From contig UQMV01000006.1 in assembly GCA_900542315.1 (NCBI GenBank), forward strand, positions 13,777 to 77,776: 64,000 bases of DNA. Reading direction: 5' to 3'. Shown in pieces: positions 40,934-50,039 of the stretch. Made by a program: the position numbers and the translations under genes. The notes beneath the pieces are model-generated. The model was not told where the DNA came from. It ran no database searches and saw only the letters and a program-made list of their open reading frames with translations. Position 1 is the first letter of the stretch. The number at the start of each line of letters is the position of its first letter. The stretch comes from an uncultured Collinsella sp. Lineage in GTDB: Bacteria; Actinomycetota; Coriobacteriia; Coriobacteriales; Coriobacteriaceae.

Positions 40934-41123
40934 GCCCGTCGGACGGGCGACAACAATGAGCGGCAAACCGTGCCGTTCGTCCCAAAAACGGCGCCGCTCG
41001 TTTTGCAGTTCAGCCTTCGGTCGAGCTGCGAGCGGCGCTGCTGCGCCAAGGCCGTATCTTAAAGCCATGGAATAAAAGCGCGCGGCAAAACGGACCGCGC
41101 AAGGGGTGACGCCAAGGGCGTCA
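40934..41123 (+). ncRNA. Structured leader upstream of the permease
   Basis: In the 359-nt gap before the permease several hairpins stack: CGCCCG-TCGGA-CGGGCG (40934-40950), GCGCCGCTCG (40991-41000) pairing with CGAGCGGCGC (41029-41038) over an inner CAGTTC/GAGCTG stem, and TGACGCC-AAG-GGCGTCA (41107-41123) just before the SD. This looks like a regulatory RNA or attenuator, but it matches no riboswitch class I recognise. Confidence 0.35.
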
Positions 41124-41143
41124 AAAAGGAAAGGAGGGGAACA

Positions 41144-42595
41144 ATGGCGGACAAGAACGCAGAAGTTGCAGTCGAGGATAATGGCGGCATGAAGAAAACG
41201 CTTTCGCTCTGGAACTTCTTCACCATCGGTTTCGGTGCTATCATCGGTACCGGTTGGGTTCTGCAGGTCGGTGACTGGATGGTCGTGGGCGGCGGTCCCG
41301 TTCCCGCTATGATCGCATTCCTCTTGGGTGCAATCTTCCTCGTGCCCGTCGGAGCTGTTTTCGGTGAGCTCACGGCTGCTATCCCCATCTCGGGCGGTAT
41401 CGTCGAGTATGTCGATCGTAGCTTTGGCCGTACGCTGAGCTACATCACCGGTTGGCTCCTTGCCCTGGGCAACGGCATCCTGTGCCCGTGGGAGGCCATC
41501 GCCATCTCGACCCTCGTGTCCGAGATGTTCGGCAGCCTGCCCGGTCTTGAGTGGCTGCGCGCCGTCAAGCTCTACACTATCCTGGGCGCCGACGTTTACC
41601 TGTTCCCGACGCTGATCGCGCTCGGCTTTGCAGTCTACGTCATCTTCCTCAACTTCCGCGGTGCCAGCTCGGCCGCCAAGCTCCAGGCCTTCCTGACCAA
41701 GGCTCTGCTCTGCGGCATGCTGCTCGCCATGGGCGTCTCGCTGTTCACCGGCTCGCCGGACAACGCCATGCCCGTGTTCTCCCAGGTCACCGGTGCCGGC
41801 GGCGGCAAGGCCGCGACCGAGAGCACCAGCCTGTTCGCCGGCATCGTGTCGGTCCTGGTTCTGACTCCGTTCTTCTACGCCGGTTTCGACACCATTCCCC
41901 AGCAGGCTGAGGAAGCAGCCGAGGGCCTCAACTGGAACAAGTTCGGCAAGATCATCTCCCTGGCCCTGCTGGCCGCCGGCGGTTTCTACATGGTCTGCAT
42001 CTACTCGTTCGGTACCATTCTCGACTGGCATGAGTTTGTTAAGAGCCCGGTTCCCGCACTTGCCTGTCTCAAGGGCATCAACATGCTCCTGTACCTGGCC
42101 ATGCTCGTCATCGCCACGCTTGGACCCATGGGCCCGATGAACTCCTTCTACGGCGCCACGAGCCGCATCATGCTCGCCATGGGCCGCAAGGGCCAGCTGC
42201 CCGAGAAATTCGCCGAGGTCGATCCCAAGTCAGGCGCTCCCAAGCTCGCCTGCGTCGTTCTGGGCGTCATCACCGTCATCGGTCCGTTCCTGGGCAAGAA
42301 CATGCTCATCCCTCTGACCAACGTGTCGGCTCTCGCCTTCATCTTCTCCTGCGGCATGGTCGCCCTCGCCTGCCTGCGCATGCGCTTCACCGAGCCCGAC
42401 CTGCCTCGTCCCTACGAGGTGCCCGGCGGCAAGTTTGGCATCGGCCTCGCTATCGCTGCCTGCGCTATCATCATCGGCCTGCTCGTGATCCCGTTCTCTC
42501 CCGCCTCCCTCAACATGGTGGAGTGGAGCATCGTGATTGGCTGGTTGGCTATTGGCCTGGCCCTCATGGCTTTCACCAATTCCCGCAAAAAGTAA
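41144..42595 (+). CDS. APC-family amino acid permease
   Basis: 483 residues, about twelve membrane segments. GFGAIIGTGWVLQVG near 30 is the APC helix-1 substrate motif; GELTAAIPISGGIVEYV near 75 and GFDTIPQQAEEAAEG near 250 are further family marks. ATG after AAAGGAGGGGAAC. Very strong codon bias implies high expression. Followed after 131 nt by an amidohydrolase gene, so the imported compound may be an amino acid derivative or amide; identity is unknown. A stem-loop (42616-42644) lies between the two genes and could reduce read-through. Confidence 0.92.
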   Translation: MADKNAEVAVEDNGGMKKTLSLWNFFTIGFGAIIGTGWVLQVGDWMVVGGGPVPAMIAFLLGAIFLVPVGAVFGELTAAIPISGGIVEYVDRSFGRTLSYITGWLLALGNGILCPWEAIAISTLVSEMFGSLPGLEWLRAVKLYTILGADVYLFPTLIALGFAVYVIFLNFRGASSAAKLQAFLTKALLCGMLLAMGVSLFTGSPDNAMPVFSQVTGAGGGKAATESTSLFAGIVSVLVLTPFFYAGFDTIPQQAEEAAEGLNWNKFGKIISLALLAAGGFYMVCIYSFGTILDWHEFVKSPVPALACLKGINMLLYLAMLVIATLGPMGPMNSFYGATSRIMLAMGRKGQLPEKFAEVDPKSGAPKLACVVLGVITVIGPFLGKNMLIPLTNVSALAFIFSCGMVALACLRMRFTEPDLPRPYEVPGGKFGIGLAIAACAIIIGLLVIPFSPASLNMVEWSIVIGWLAIGLALMAFTNSRKK

Positions 42596-42615
42596 CGCCT
42601 AGCCGGGGCGGATCG

Positions 42616-42644
42616 GGTGCGCGGAATCCTCTCTCCCGCGCACC
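42616..42644 (+). terminator. Stem-loop between permease and amidohydrolase
   Basis: GGTGCGCGG...CCGCGCACC, 11-nt loop, no T-run. Perhaps a processing or partial termination site. Confidence 0.4.
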
Positions 42645-42726
42645 GAACCCGGCACCACTTGGGTAGCTTTGTGAGGCCTTAACCCAACACGGCCTCGCCC
42701 ACTATATGGATCCATAAGGAGGAACC

Positions 42727-44004
42727 ATGTCCACTAAGTATGCAATCGTTGGCGGCAAGCTCATCGACGGTACCGGCGCCGAGCCGGTCGAGAACTCCCT
42801 CGTTCTCGTCGACGACAACGGCAAGATCGAGTATGCCGGCACTATGCAGGACCTTCCCGAGGGCGTTGAGGTTATCGATGCCGCCGGCAAGACCGTCCTT
42901 CCCGGCCTGATCGACACCCACCTGCACTTCTCGGGCAACCTGACCGACGATGACACCGATTGGGTCATGCAGCCGCTCCTCGAGAAGCAGGCCGTCGCCG
43001 TCAAGCAGGCCTACGACTGCCTCACTCACGGCCTCACCACCGTCTGCGAGATCGGTCGCTTTGGTATCCAGATCCGTGACTGCATCGACAAGGGCGTCTT
43101 CAAGGGCCCGCGCGTTCTGGCCACCGGCCTCGGCTTCTGCCGCGTTGCCGGCCACGGTGACTCCCACCACTGCACCCAGGAGCTCAACAAGGAATCCCAT
43201 CCCTGGGGCGACCAGGTCGACGGTCCTTGGGATTTGCGCAAGGCCGTCCGTCGTCGCCTGCGCGAGAACCCCGATGCCATCAAGATCTGGGCTACCGGTG
43301 GCGGCATCTGGCGCTGGGACTCCGGTCGCGACCAGCACTACTGCTCCGAGGAGATCCAGGCCGTGGTCGAAGAGGCCAAGATGGTCGGCATCCCCGTGTG
43401 GAGCCACTGCTACAACAACCACGCCGCTGCCTACGATTCCGTTCGCTTTGGCTGCGAGCAGCTGATTCACGGCTTCGATATCGATGAGCGCACTATGGAC
43501 CTCATGGCCGAGCAGGGCACCTTCTTCACCCCGACGATCGCCTTCCTGCCCACCTGGTACGCCACCTATCCGCCCGTCTACGTCCCCGAGCTGCACGACA
43601 AGTACGAGGGCACCCTGGTCGAGAAGGAGCTGCAGCGCAACTACGACTGCCTGCGCGAGGCCAAGAAGCGCGGCGTCGTCATGACGATCGGCTCCGACTC
43701 CTTCTCCTTCGTCACCCCGTACGGCACCTGCTCCATCGAGGAGATGTACGAATTCGTCGACAAGATCGGCTTCACCCCGGTCGAGACCATCACCTGCGCC
43801 ACTCTCAACGGTGCCAAGATGTGCCACATCGAGGACGAGACCGGTTCCATCGAGGCCGGCAAGTGCGCCGACCTGCTGGTCGTCAACGGTGACGTCGCCG
43901 CCGACATCCACGTGCTCAACACCGACAACATGGACGTTATCATGAAGGACGGCTGGATCGTCGAGGCGGGCACCTTTGGCGAGGCCAACAAATACAGCGC
44001 CTAA
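42727..44004 (+). CDS. Metal-dependent amidohydrolase
   Basis: 425 residues, ATG after AAGGAGGAACC. Amidohydrolase-superfamily TIM barrel: HxH metal motif in LIDTHLHFSG near 63-68, KIWATGGG with the bridging Lys near 190, SHCYNN and LIHGFD histidines near 222 and 243, and the GSDS Asp near 320. The nearest well-studied relatives are imidazolonepropionase-like or dipeptide (Xaa-Pro, Xaa-Arg) hydrolases. With the permease upstream it probably deacylates or cleaves the imported compound. Ends with ADLLVVNGD, the usual C-terminal beta-sandwich. Strong codon bias. Confidence 0.9.
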   Translation: MSTKYAIVGGKLIDGTGAEPVENSLVLVDDNGKIEYAGTMQDLPEGVEVIDAAGKTVLPGLIDTHLHFSGNLTDDDTDWVMQPLLEKQAVAVKQAYDCLTHGLTTVCEIGRFGIQIRDCIDKGVFKGPRVLATGLGFCRVAGHGDSHHCTQELNKESHPWGDQVDGPWDLRKAVRRRLRENPDAIKIWATGGGIWRWDSGRDQHYCSEEIQAVVEEAKMVGIPVWSHCYNNHAAAYDSVRFGCEQLIHGFDIDERTMDLMAEQGTFFTPTIAFLPTWYATYPPVYVPELHDKYEGTLVEKELQRNYDCLREAKKRGVVMTIGSDSFSFVTPYGTCSIEEMYEFVDKIGFTPVETITCATLNGAKMCHIEDETGSIEAGKCADLLVVNGDVAADIHVLNTDNMDVIMKDGWIVEAGTFGEANKYSA

Positions 44005-44062
44005 ACTACCGTTCATCGACGACTGGATGTAAAACACAGTATTTGATTGCATAATGCAATGG

Positions 44063-44090
44063 AGAGGGTCGCTTGCGGCCCTCTTTATTG
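44063..44090 (+). terminator. Terminator after the amidohydrolase
   Basis: AGAGGG-TCGCTTGCGG-CCCTCT followed by TTTATT. Confidence 0.7.
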
Positions 44091-44116
44091 CTATGGGTGC
44101 GATAGATAAAAGGGGG

Positions 44117-45508
44117 ATGACGGTGGATTTAAACAGGCTGATTCTGGGCAAGAGCTACAACTCTACCAAGGTCTTTCGTACGGCCCAGCATGTGGTCCAG
44201 GCCATCCTGCTCGGTGTTGTCGTTCCGGCGCTTATCCTGCTGCTTATCTGGGATTTAACCGATAATCCCAATCCCGTTCCGGGCGTTGTCGTTATTGCCG
44301 GCCTGGTCATGCTGTGCTTCTTTTTCTCGTATGTCTTTGTGGTCCCCGACGACCTCACATCGAGCGCAACCGACCGTACGCTCGCCATCGCATCAAAAAT
44401 ATTCGCCTACACGTCGCGTGGTCTTACGCCCGAAGCGGCCCTGGGCGCCTCTAAAATTATCCTGTCCGAGACCATCGCCTCTGCCATCTGCTTTACCGAT
44501 GGCAAACAGGTGTTGGCAAGCTGGGGCGAGGACTCGGCAAAGTGCCCTGCAGGCACCCCGGTCGTGCTCAAGACCACGCTCAGTGTGATTGAGACGGGCG
44601 AGCAGAGCGTGTTTTCGCGTGACACATCCAATGAGACGGGCGGCTATTTTCCCCGCCTGCGCGCCGGCATTGTCGCGCCGCTTACCGTGCGCGGACATTG
44701 CGTGGGTACGCTCGAGCTGTACTATCCCCGCCTGAGCAGCATTGATATGCGCCAGACGGCGTTGGCCTCGGGCTTTGCCGATCTAATTTCCACGCAACTC
44801 GCGAGCTTTGAGCTCGAGCGCCAGGATGAGCTCACAGCCCGCGTTGAGCTTCGTGCCCTGCAGTCGCAGGTCGACCCGCATTTTCTGTTCAATACCATTA
44901 GCACGATCGTGTCGCTCGTTCGAACCGAGCCCGACAAGGCGCGATCGCTGCTGATCGACTTTTCCAATTATTACCGTCAGACGCTTTCTGACTCCGATAC
45001 GCTCACCACGCTCGAGCACGAGGTGGAACAGGGCACTCGTTATATCAATCTTATGCAGGCCCGGTATGGCGACGGCCGTCTGCGCGTTTCGGTCGACATC
45101 GACTTTGAGGTGCGCGACAGCCTGGTACCGCCGTTTATCTTGCAGCCGCTGCTCGAAAACTGCATCAAGCATGCGCAGCGCGAGACCGAGCCGCTTTCTA
45201 TTCGTGTTAGGGCTTTTGAGACCGATGACGGCTTGGAGATCATCGTCGAAGATGACGGCATCGGGATGAGCGAAGAAGTCTGTGCGCATCTGTTTGAGCA
45301 GCATCGCCGAGAGGAGCCCGAGAGCATTACCGCCGACGGTTCCGTCAAGCGAGGTTGCGGCCTGGCGCTCTTCAACGTGCTTCAGCGCATCCATTTCTTT
45401 TACGGAGAAGATTCTGGCATGCGCGTGAAGTCCCAGGAGGGCGTGGGAACGCAGGTCATCGTTGAGTTGAACGGCGAGCCGCATGAGCCGGCGCCGCTAA
45501 CGGTGTAG
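44117..45508 (+). CDS. LytS-type membrane sensor histidine kinase (first pair)
   Basis: 463 residues from ATG 44117; GTG 44123, six bases after AGGGGG, is equally possible. Two membrane helices at about 30-75, then a GAF-like domain (about 95-235), and the His_kinase domain: LRALQSQVDPHFLFNTISTI near 255, in which the His of PHFLFN is phosphorylated, and an ATPase domain with LLENCIKHA near 345, DDGIGM and GCGLALFNV. Only two membrane spans instead of the usual five or more of LytS, so the GAF-like part may be the sensor. The response regulator gene follows 38 nt later. Confidence 0.9.
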   Translation: MTVDLNRLILGKSYNSTKVFRTAQHVVQAILLGVVVPALILLLIWDLTDNPNPVPGVVVIAGLVMLCFFFSYVFVVPDDLTSSATDRTLAIASKIFAYTSRGLTPEAALGASKIILSETIASAICFTDGKQVLASWGEDSAKCPAGTPVVLKTTLSVIETGEQSVFSRDTSNETGGYFPRLRAGIVAPLTVRGHCVGTLELYYPRLSSIDMRQTALASGFADLISTQLASFELERQDELTARVELRALQSQVDPHFLFNTISTIVSLVRTEPDKARSLLIDFSNYYRQTLSDSDTLTTLEHEVEQGTRYINLMQARYGDGRLRVSVDIDFEVRDSLVPPFILQPLLENCIKHAQRETEPLSIRVRAFETDDGLEIIVEDDGIGMSEEVCAHLFEQHRREEPESITADGSVKRGCGLALFNVLQRIHFFYGEDSGMRVKSQEGVGTQVIVELNGEPHEPAPLTV

Positions 45509-45546
45509 CGCGCGGTTGGATTGAGAGAAAAAGAGGGGAAGCGCAT

Positions 45547-46281
45547 ATGTCCGAAGGCTGGAACATCCTGGTGGTTGATGACGAGCCCCCAATTAGGGCT
45601 GAGCTACGCTATCTGTTGGAAAAGGATACGCGTGTGGGTCAGATTGCCGAGGCGGGCAATGTCACCGAAGCCGTGGAGTTGATTCTGTCGAACAAGCCCG
45701 ACGTGCTGTTTTTAGACATTACCATGCCCGGTCGCTCGGGAATTGAGCTTGCCGAGACCCTGCAAAACCTAAAGAGGCCGCCGGTCGTGGTGTTTGTGAC
45801 GGCATTTGCCGAGTATGCGGCCGATGCCTATAACCTCGATGCTGTCGATTATGTCGTCAAACCGGTTGAGGATGCCCGCCTGTCAAAGGCGCTCGACAAG
45901 ATCGAGACTGCCCTGGGCGCTCGCCGTGTCGTCCATACTCCGCGCCAGCCTTTGCGCCTGACGGTAGATCGCGGGGGCAAAAAGGTGTTCATTCCCGTGG
46001 CGGATGTCTGCTACTTTGAGGCGCGCGCCGATTTTTGCAACGCCGTCTGCGCCGAGGGGACGTACCTGATCAATGAGTCGATTTCCTCGCTCGAGCGTCG
46101 CCTGGCCTCCGAGGGCTTTATCCGCGTCCACCGCAGCTATCTGGTTAATTTGGAAGACGTGCATAATGTCGAGATCGGCTCCACGGGCCTGATGGAGCTC
46201 AGGCTCGACCGTGTGAGCTCGACGGTGCCCGTTTCACGCCGTCGCGCTGCCGAGGTCAAATCGCACTTGGGGCTTGCGTAA
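45547..46281 (+). CDS. LytTR-family response regulator (first pair)
   Basis: 244 residues. The receiver domain has the acidic pocket VVDDEPP, phospho-Asp in VLFLDITMPG near 58 and the Lys in VVKPVEDA near 107. A LytTR DNA-binding domain follows from about 135 (KKVFIPVADVCYFEARADF, then FIRVHRSYLVNLEDV). Controlled by the sensor kinase just upstream. LytTR regulators bind direct repeats near promoters of cell-surface, toxin or transport genes; no target can be fixed here. Confidence 0.93.
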   Translation: MSEGWNILVVDDEPPIRAELRYLLEKDTRVGQIAEAGNVTEAVELILSNKPDVLFLDITMPGRSGIELAETLQNLKRPPVVVFVTAFAEYAADAYNLDAVDYVVKPVEDARLSKALDKIETALGARRVVHTPRQPLRLTVDRGGKKVFIPVADVCYFEARADFCNAVCAEGTYLINESISSLERRLASEGFIRVHRSYLVNLEDVHNVEIGSTGLMELRLDRVSSTVPVSRRRAAEVKSHLGLA

Positions 46282-46372
46282 GGGTCGGTGCGCCATCGTT
46301 TGCCGTTGCAGGTTTGGTATGACTGTGCGGTGGGCATAATGGATTGCACCGAATGAAATCGAAAGGATTATT

Positions 46373-47317
46373 ATGCCCGCGCTCATTACGCATCATCTGT
46401 TTGGCGAGGAAAGCATCGACCGTCTTCCGCAGGGCGTTATCACGTCCGACGAGGAGCGCATCGCCTTTATCCTGGGAAACCAAGGTCCCGACCCGTTCTT
46501 CTTTCACATGCTCACGCCGCGCATCTCCGACTGCATGTCGCTTGCTCAGGTCATGCACCGCTCGCGCATGTCGCGCCAGTTCTCGTGCCTGCGCGACGGC
46601 GTGTCGCACCTGCAGCCGCGCGATGCCAACCTGGGCCGGGCCTTTGCGCTGGGCCTGCTGTCGCACTATGTGCTCGATCGCAATGCCCACCCCTTTGTCT
46701 ACGAGCAGCAGTTTGGCATTGTCGAGTCCGATCCCGAGCTCGAGGCTTCGGGCAGTCAAGTTCATGCCGTGCTCGAAAGCGACTTGGACGTGCTGATGCT
46801 GCAGCTCAAGCGCGATGGGGCAACGGTCGAGGATTATCCGCCGGCGGGCGAGATCGTCACCACCGATCGCATCAACCGTGTGGCCGGCGTGCTGATGAGC
46901 TATGTTGCCGGACGCGTGTACGGCATCGATATCCCGGTGGGGGAGTACGGCGGCGCCGTAGCTGACATGCAGCTGCTCTACCGCACTATCGAGCCCGCCG
47001 GTTCGGCCAAGACGCGCGCGATTGCCCTGCTTGAGGGCTTGGTGCACGATTATTCGCTGCTCGACGGCCTTGCGCACCGCGTGACGACCGAGCTGCCCGA
47101 GCGTACCGGCAACCTGGGCCACTTGGCATGGAAGAACCCCTTTACCGATGAAGTCTCGACCGAGAGCTTCCCCGAGGTCTTTGACCGCGCGCTGCTCGAT
47201 TACGAGCTCACCGTCGCCCGCTTTATCGAGACCGGCGATATGGAAGCCGTGACCAACCACGTCAATTACAGCGGTCGCGTGCTCGGCGCCGACGAAGAGT
47301 TCGACCGCGAGGAGTAG
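46373..47317 (+). CDS. Zinc-dependent phospholipase C-like protein
   Basis: 314 residues, GAAAGGATTATT before the ATG. It opens MPALITHHLFGEES with GNQGPDPFFFHM near 38 and LGLLSHYVLDRNAHPFVYE near 90, the His/Asp pattern of the zinc-dependent phospholipase C/S1-P1 family common in Firmicutes and Coriobacteria. There is no signal peptide, so it is probably cytosolic, and true lipase activity is untested. A CATAAT box at 46335 may be its -10. It is not obviously in an operon with its neighbours. Confidence 0.75.
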   Translation: MPALITHHLFGEESIDRLPQGVITSDEERIAFILGNQGPDPFFFHMLTPRISDCMSLAQVMHRSRMSRQFSCLRDGVSHLQPRDANLGRAFALGLLSHYVLDRNAHPFVYEQQFGIVESDPELEASGSQVHAVLESDLDVLMLQLKRDGATVEDYPPAGEIVTTDRINRVAGVLMSYVAGRVYGIDIPVGEYGGAVADMQLLYRTIEPAGSAKTRAIALLEGLVHDYSLLDGLAHRVTTELPERTGNLGHLAWKNPFTDEVSTESFPEVFDRALLDYELTVARFIETGDMEAVTNHVNYSGRVLGADEEFDREE

Positions 47318-47368
47318 GGCTCGTGCGTGCCCCTTTGCCGAATCCTTACCGGTGCCTCTGGACAATTG

Positions 47369-47377
47369 GGGTACGAT
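47369..47377 (+). promoter_or_regulatory. Possible -10 element for the MFS gene
   Basis: GGGTACGAT, 42 bases before the start at 47419; same pattern as at 25003 and 48772. Confidence 0.3.
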
Positions 47378-47418
47378 GAACTAACTGCATATCGGGCGAA
47401 TACGAAGGGGCCCTGTCC

Positions 47419-48669
47419 ATGAAATACACCAAGCTCGAGCGTAACTGGGTTATGTACGATGTGGGCAACTCGGCCCTCGTGCTGCTCAATACCTCGGTGG
47501 TGCCCATCTACTTTAACGCCATCAATACCGGCGCTTCTTCGGCCGACCTCGTGGTCGCCTGGGGCAACGCGCAGACGATCGCCTCGCTGGTCATTGCCAT
47601 GCTCATGCCCATTCTGGGCGCGCTTGCCGATTACGCCGGCAACAAGATCAAGTTCTTCTTGGGCTTCTTCCTCACGGGCCTGGTTCTTTGCCTGGCGCAG
47701 GCTATCCCCATGTCCGCCATGGCATTTTTGACCGTGTACGTGCTGTGCACCATCGGCCTTAACTCTTCTATGACATTCTACGACGCCATGCTGCCCGACA
47801 TTACCACCGACGAGCGCATGGACGCCGTGTCCAGCTCGGGCTATGCCTGGGGCTACATCGGTTCCACCGTGCCGTTCATCATCTGCCTGGCGCTTATCAT
47901 GGGTGGCCCCGCTCTTGGCGTCCCCACCATGCTGGCAACGCGTCTGTCGTTTGTCATCACCGGTGCCTGGTGGCTCATCTTTACCCTGCCGCTCATTCGC
48001 ACCTATAAGCAAAAGTACGGTCGCGAGCGCGGTCCCCAGGACACCATCGGCCACATCGTGGGCGGCGTGTTCTCCGAGGTCGGACACACCATGCGCGAGA
48101 TCGCCCACAACAAGACCGTGCTGGTCTACATGATTGCGTTCTTCTTCTACATCGATGGTGTGCACACGGTCATTTCCATGGCAACCAGCTACGGATCGGC
48201 TCTGGGCATCGACTCGACCCAACTGGTGCTGGCGCTGCTCGTTACGCAGTTTGTGGCCTTCCCGTCCGCCATCATCTACGGCAAGCTCGCCGGTCGCGTG
48301 GGTACACTCAACATGATCTTGGTGGCCGTCGCCGCCTATATGGGCATCGTGCTCTTTGCCGCGTTTTTCTTGAAGACCGCCTTTGAGTTTTGGGTGCTCG
48401 CTATTTTGGTCGGCCTGTTCCAAGGCGGCGTGCAGGCGCTGAGCCGCAGCTACTTCGGTCGTATTATCCCTAAGGAAAAGTCCAACGAGTACTACGGCTT
48501 CTTCGATATCTTTGGCCGTTACGCAAGCGTTATGGGCACCTTCCTGGTGTCGGTTGTCACCTCGCTGACCGGCAACCCGTCGCTGGGCGTTCTTTCTATT
48601 GGCGTTCTGCTGGTTGTTGGCTTTGTGCTGCTGGTCCGTCTGTCCCGCATGGCTCAGGCGGCGGCGTAA
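47419..48669 (+). CDS. MFS transporter, UMF1/Atg22-like
   Basis: 416 residues, about twelve membrane segments. The start YTKLERNWVMYDVGNSALVLL is a hallmark of the UMF1 group (vacuole effluxer Atg22-like), and FYDAMLPDITTDERMDAVSSSGYAWGY is its conserved loop. The central loop (RTYKQKYGRERGPQD) is cytosolic. The substrate is unknown; members are often linked to amino acid efflux. ATG follows GAAGGGGCC. Monocistronic by spacing. Confidence 0.85.
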   Translation: MKYTKLERNWVMYDVGNSALVLLNTSVVPIYFNAINTGASSADLVVAWGNAQTIASLVIAMLMPILGALADYAGNKIKFFLGFFLTGLVLCLAQAIPMSAMAFLTVYVLCTIGLNSSMTFYDAMLPDITTDERMDAVSSSGYAWGYIGSTVPFIICLALIMGGPALGVPTMLATRLSFVITGAWWLIFTLPLIRTYKQKYGRERGPQDTIGHIVGGVFSEVGHTMREIAHNKTVLVYMIAFFFYIDGVHTVISMATSYGSALGIDSTQLVLALLVTQFVAFPSAIIYGKLAGRVGTLNMILVAVAAYMGIVLFAAFFLKTAFEFWVLAILVGLFQGGVQALSRSYFGRIIPKEKSNEYYGFFDIFGRYASVMGTFLVSVVTSLTGNPSLGVLSIGVLLVVGFVLLVRLSRMAQAAA

Positions 48670-48768
48670 GGCAACCGGGCTCAGCACAGCAATTGTGCCT
48701 ATCTGCAGTACTCTTTTGGAAGTAGCCGCATAAATCATTCTGACTTCCGAACAATGTTTAGCCCAAGT

Positions 48769-48777
48769 GGGTATGAT
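48769..48777 (+). promoter_or_regulatory. Possible -10 element for the glycosyltransferase operon
   Basis: GGGTATGAT, with the terminator-like hairpin 48795-48830 just downstream in the predicted leader. Confidence 0.3.
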
Positions 48778-48794
48778 GGAACCAGCTAGGTCGC

Positions 48795-48830
48795 GGGGCG
48801 TCGCCTGTGTTTGGCGGCGCCCCGTTTTTG
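48795..48830 (+). terminator. Terminator-like hairpin in the glycosyltransferase leader
   Basis: GGGGCGTCGCC and GGCGGCGCCCC, 7-nt loop, then GTTTTTG; about 20 bases before the ATG at 48852. Could terminate MFS read-through or attenuate the next operon. Confidence 0.55.
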
Positions 48831-48851
48831 TGTTGCAAGGAGGGTAAAGGT

Positions 48852-50039
48852 ATGAACGCCACGGTTGTGATCCCAACATATTGGGCGGGCGATGATACCC
48901 AAGCAAACGCTCCCGGCACCTACGATCACTCGACGTCGCTCAATGCTGCCAACCCGGAACTCGATCGCTGCCTGACTTCGCTCGAACAGGTGCGCGACAT
49001 TCCGCGCATCATTCTCTTGGTGGTCTGTCCGGTTTCTGCCACGGCCGACGTATCCCATCGCGTGCACGAAATCGTTAATGCGCATCCCACGCTTAAGGTC
49101 ACCATCGTTACCAATACTCAGGCTTCGCGTGTTGCCGACCGCGTGGCGCAGATCGCGCCCAAAGGCTCGGGCGAGTGCGTGAGCCTGCGCGGCTACGGTG
49201 CCATCCGCAACATGGGTCTTGCCTGTGCGGCGGTGCTGGGGCACGACGCGGTTGTGTTTTTGGATGACGACGAGACCGTCATCGATGCCGACTTTATGAA
49301 GCGTGCGACCTATGCGCTGGGCCAACAGACGCGTCAGGGCCTGCCGATTTTAGTCAAGAGCGGATACTTTTACGATTGCGACGGGTCGCCGCTGGCTCCC
49401 ACGGACAAAGTGGGCATTTGCCATCGCTGGTGGACCAAGCGTATCGAGTTCAATCGCTGGATGAAAAAAGCGCTCTCGGGCACCCGCATCTCGCGTTCCA
49501 ATTACGTGTGCGGCGGCCTGATGGCCCTACACGCCCGCGCCTTTACGCGCGTGGCCTTCGACCCGTTTATCACCCGCGGCGAGGATCTGGACTACCTGTT
49601 TAACATGCGCATGTTCGGCTATGACGTGTGGTTCGATAACGAGTGGACTGTGCGCCACCTGCCGCCCGAGTCCGAGAAGCGCTCGCCGCGCTTTATGCAG
49701 GACGTGTACCGTTGGTACTACGAGCGGGCCAAGCTGACGTTCGCTGCGCACCAAAAGGAGCTCGTTCCGGTTACGGCCGCATCGCTCATGCCCTATCCGG
49801 GTCCGTGGATCTCGCGCGAGCTCGACGACCGCGTGCGCAAGACCGCCATGGTTCGCAGCGTGTTTACCCGCGAGCACGAGGGATATCTGCGCATCTGGCG
49901 TCACGGTATTGACGAGGCCAAGACCTATGCCCGCCAAAACGCCGCAAGCTACCTGCGTTTTCAGAGTTTCTGGCCCAAGATCATGGATGAACTTTGGCGC
50001 GACGCACAACTGATTAGCATCCTGGAGGGGGCTGAATGA
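48852..50039 (+). CDS. Family 2-like glycosyltransferase
   Basis: 395 residues from ATG 48852 (AAGGAGGGTAAAGGT upstream); the frame upstream is not coding. GT-A fold: VVIPTYWAGDD start, DDDE metal motif in VVFLDDDETVIDADF near 140, and a distal acceptor region with RGEDLDYLFNMRMFGYD near 245, then a helical tail. No membrane segment, so it is a cytosolic transferase, for a glycan or glycolipid not identified. Its stop overlaps the second LytS gene (ATGA), so it is cotranscribed with a two-component system, suggesting cell-envelope glycan work. Confidence 0.85.
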   Translation: MNATVVIPTYWAGDDTQANAPGTYDHSTSLNAANPELDRCLTSLEQVRDIPRIILLVVCPVSATADVSHRVHEIVNAHPTLKVTIVTNTQASRVADRVAQIAPKGSGECVSLRGYGAIRNMGLACAAVLGHDAVVFLDDDETVIDADFMKRATYALGQQTRQGLPILVKSGYFYDCDGSPLAPTDKVGICHRWWTKRIEFNRWMKKALSGTRISRSNYVCGGLMALHARAFTRVAFDPFITRGEDLDYLFNMRMFGYDVWFDNEWTVRHLPPESEKRSPRFMQDVYRWYYERAKLTFAAHQKELVPVTAASLMPYPGPWISRELDDRVRKTAMVRSVFTREHEGYLRIWRHGIDEAKTYARQNAASYLRFQSFWPKIMDELWRDAQLISILEGAE

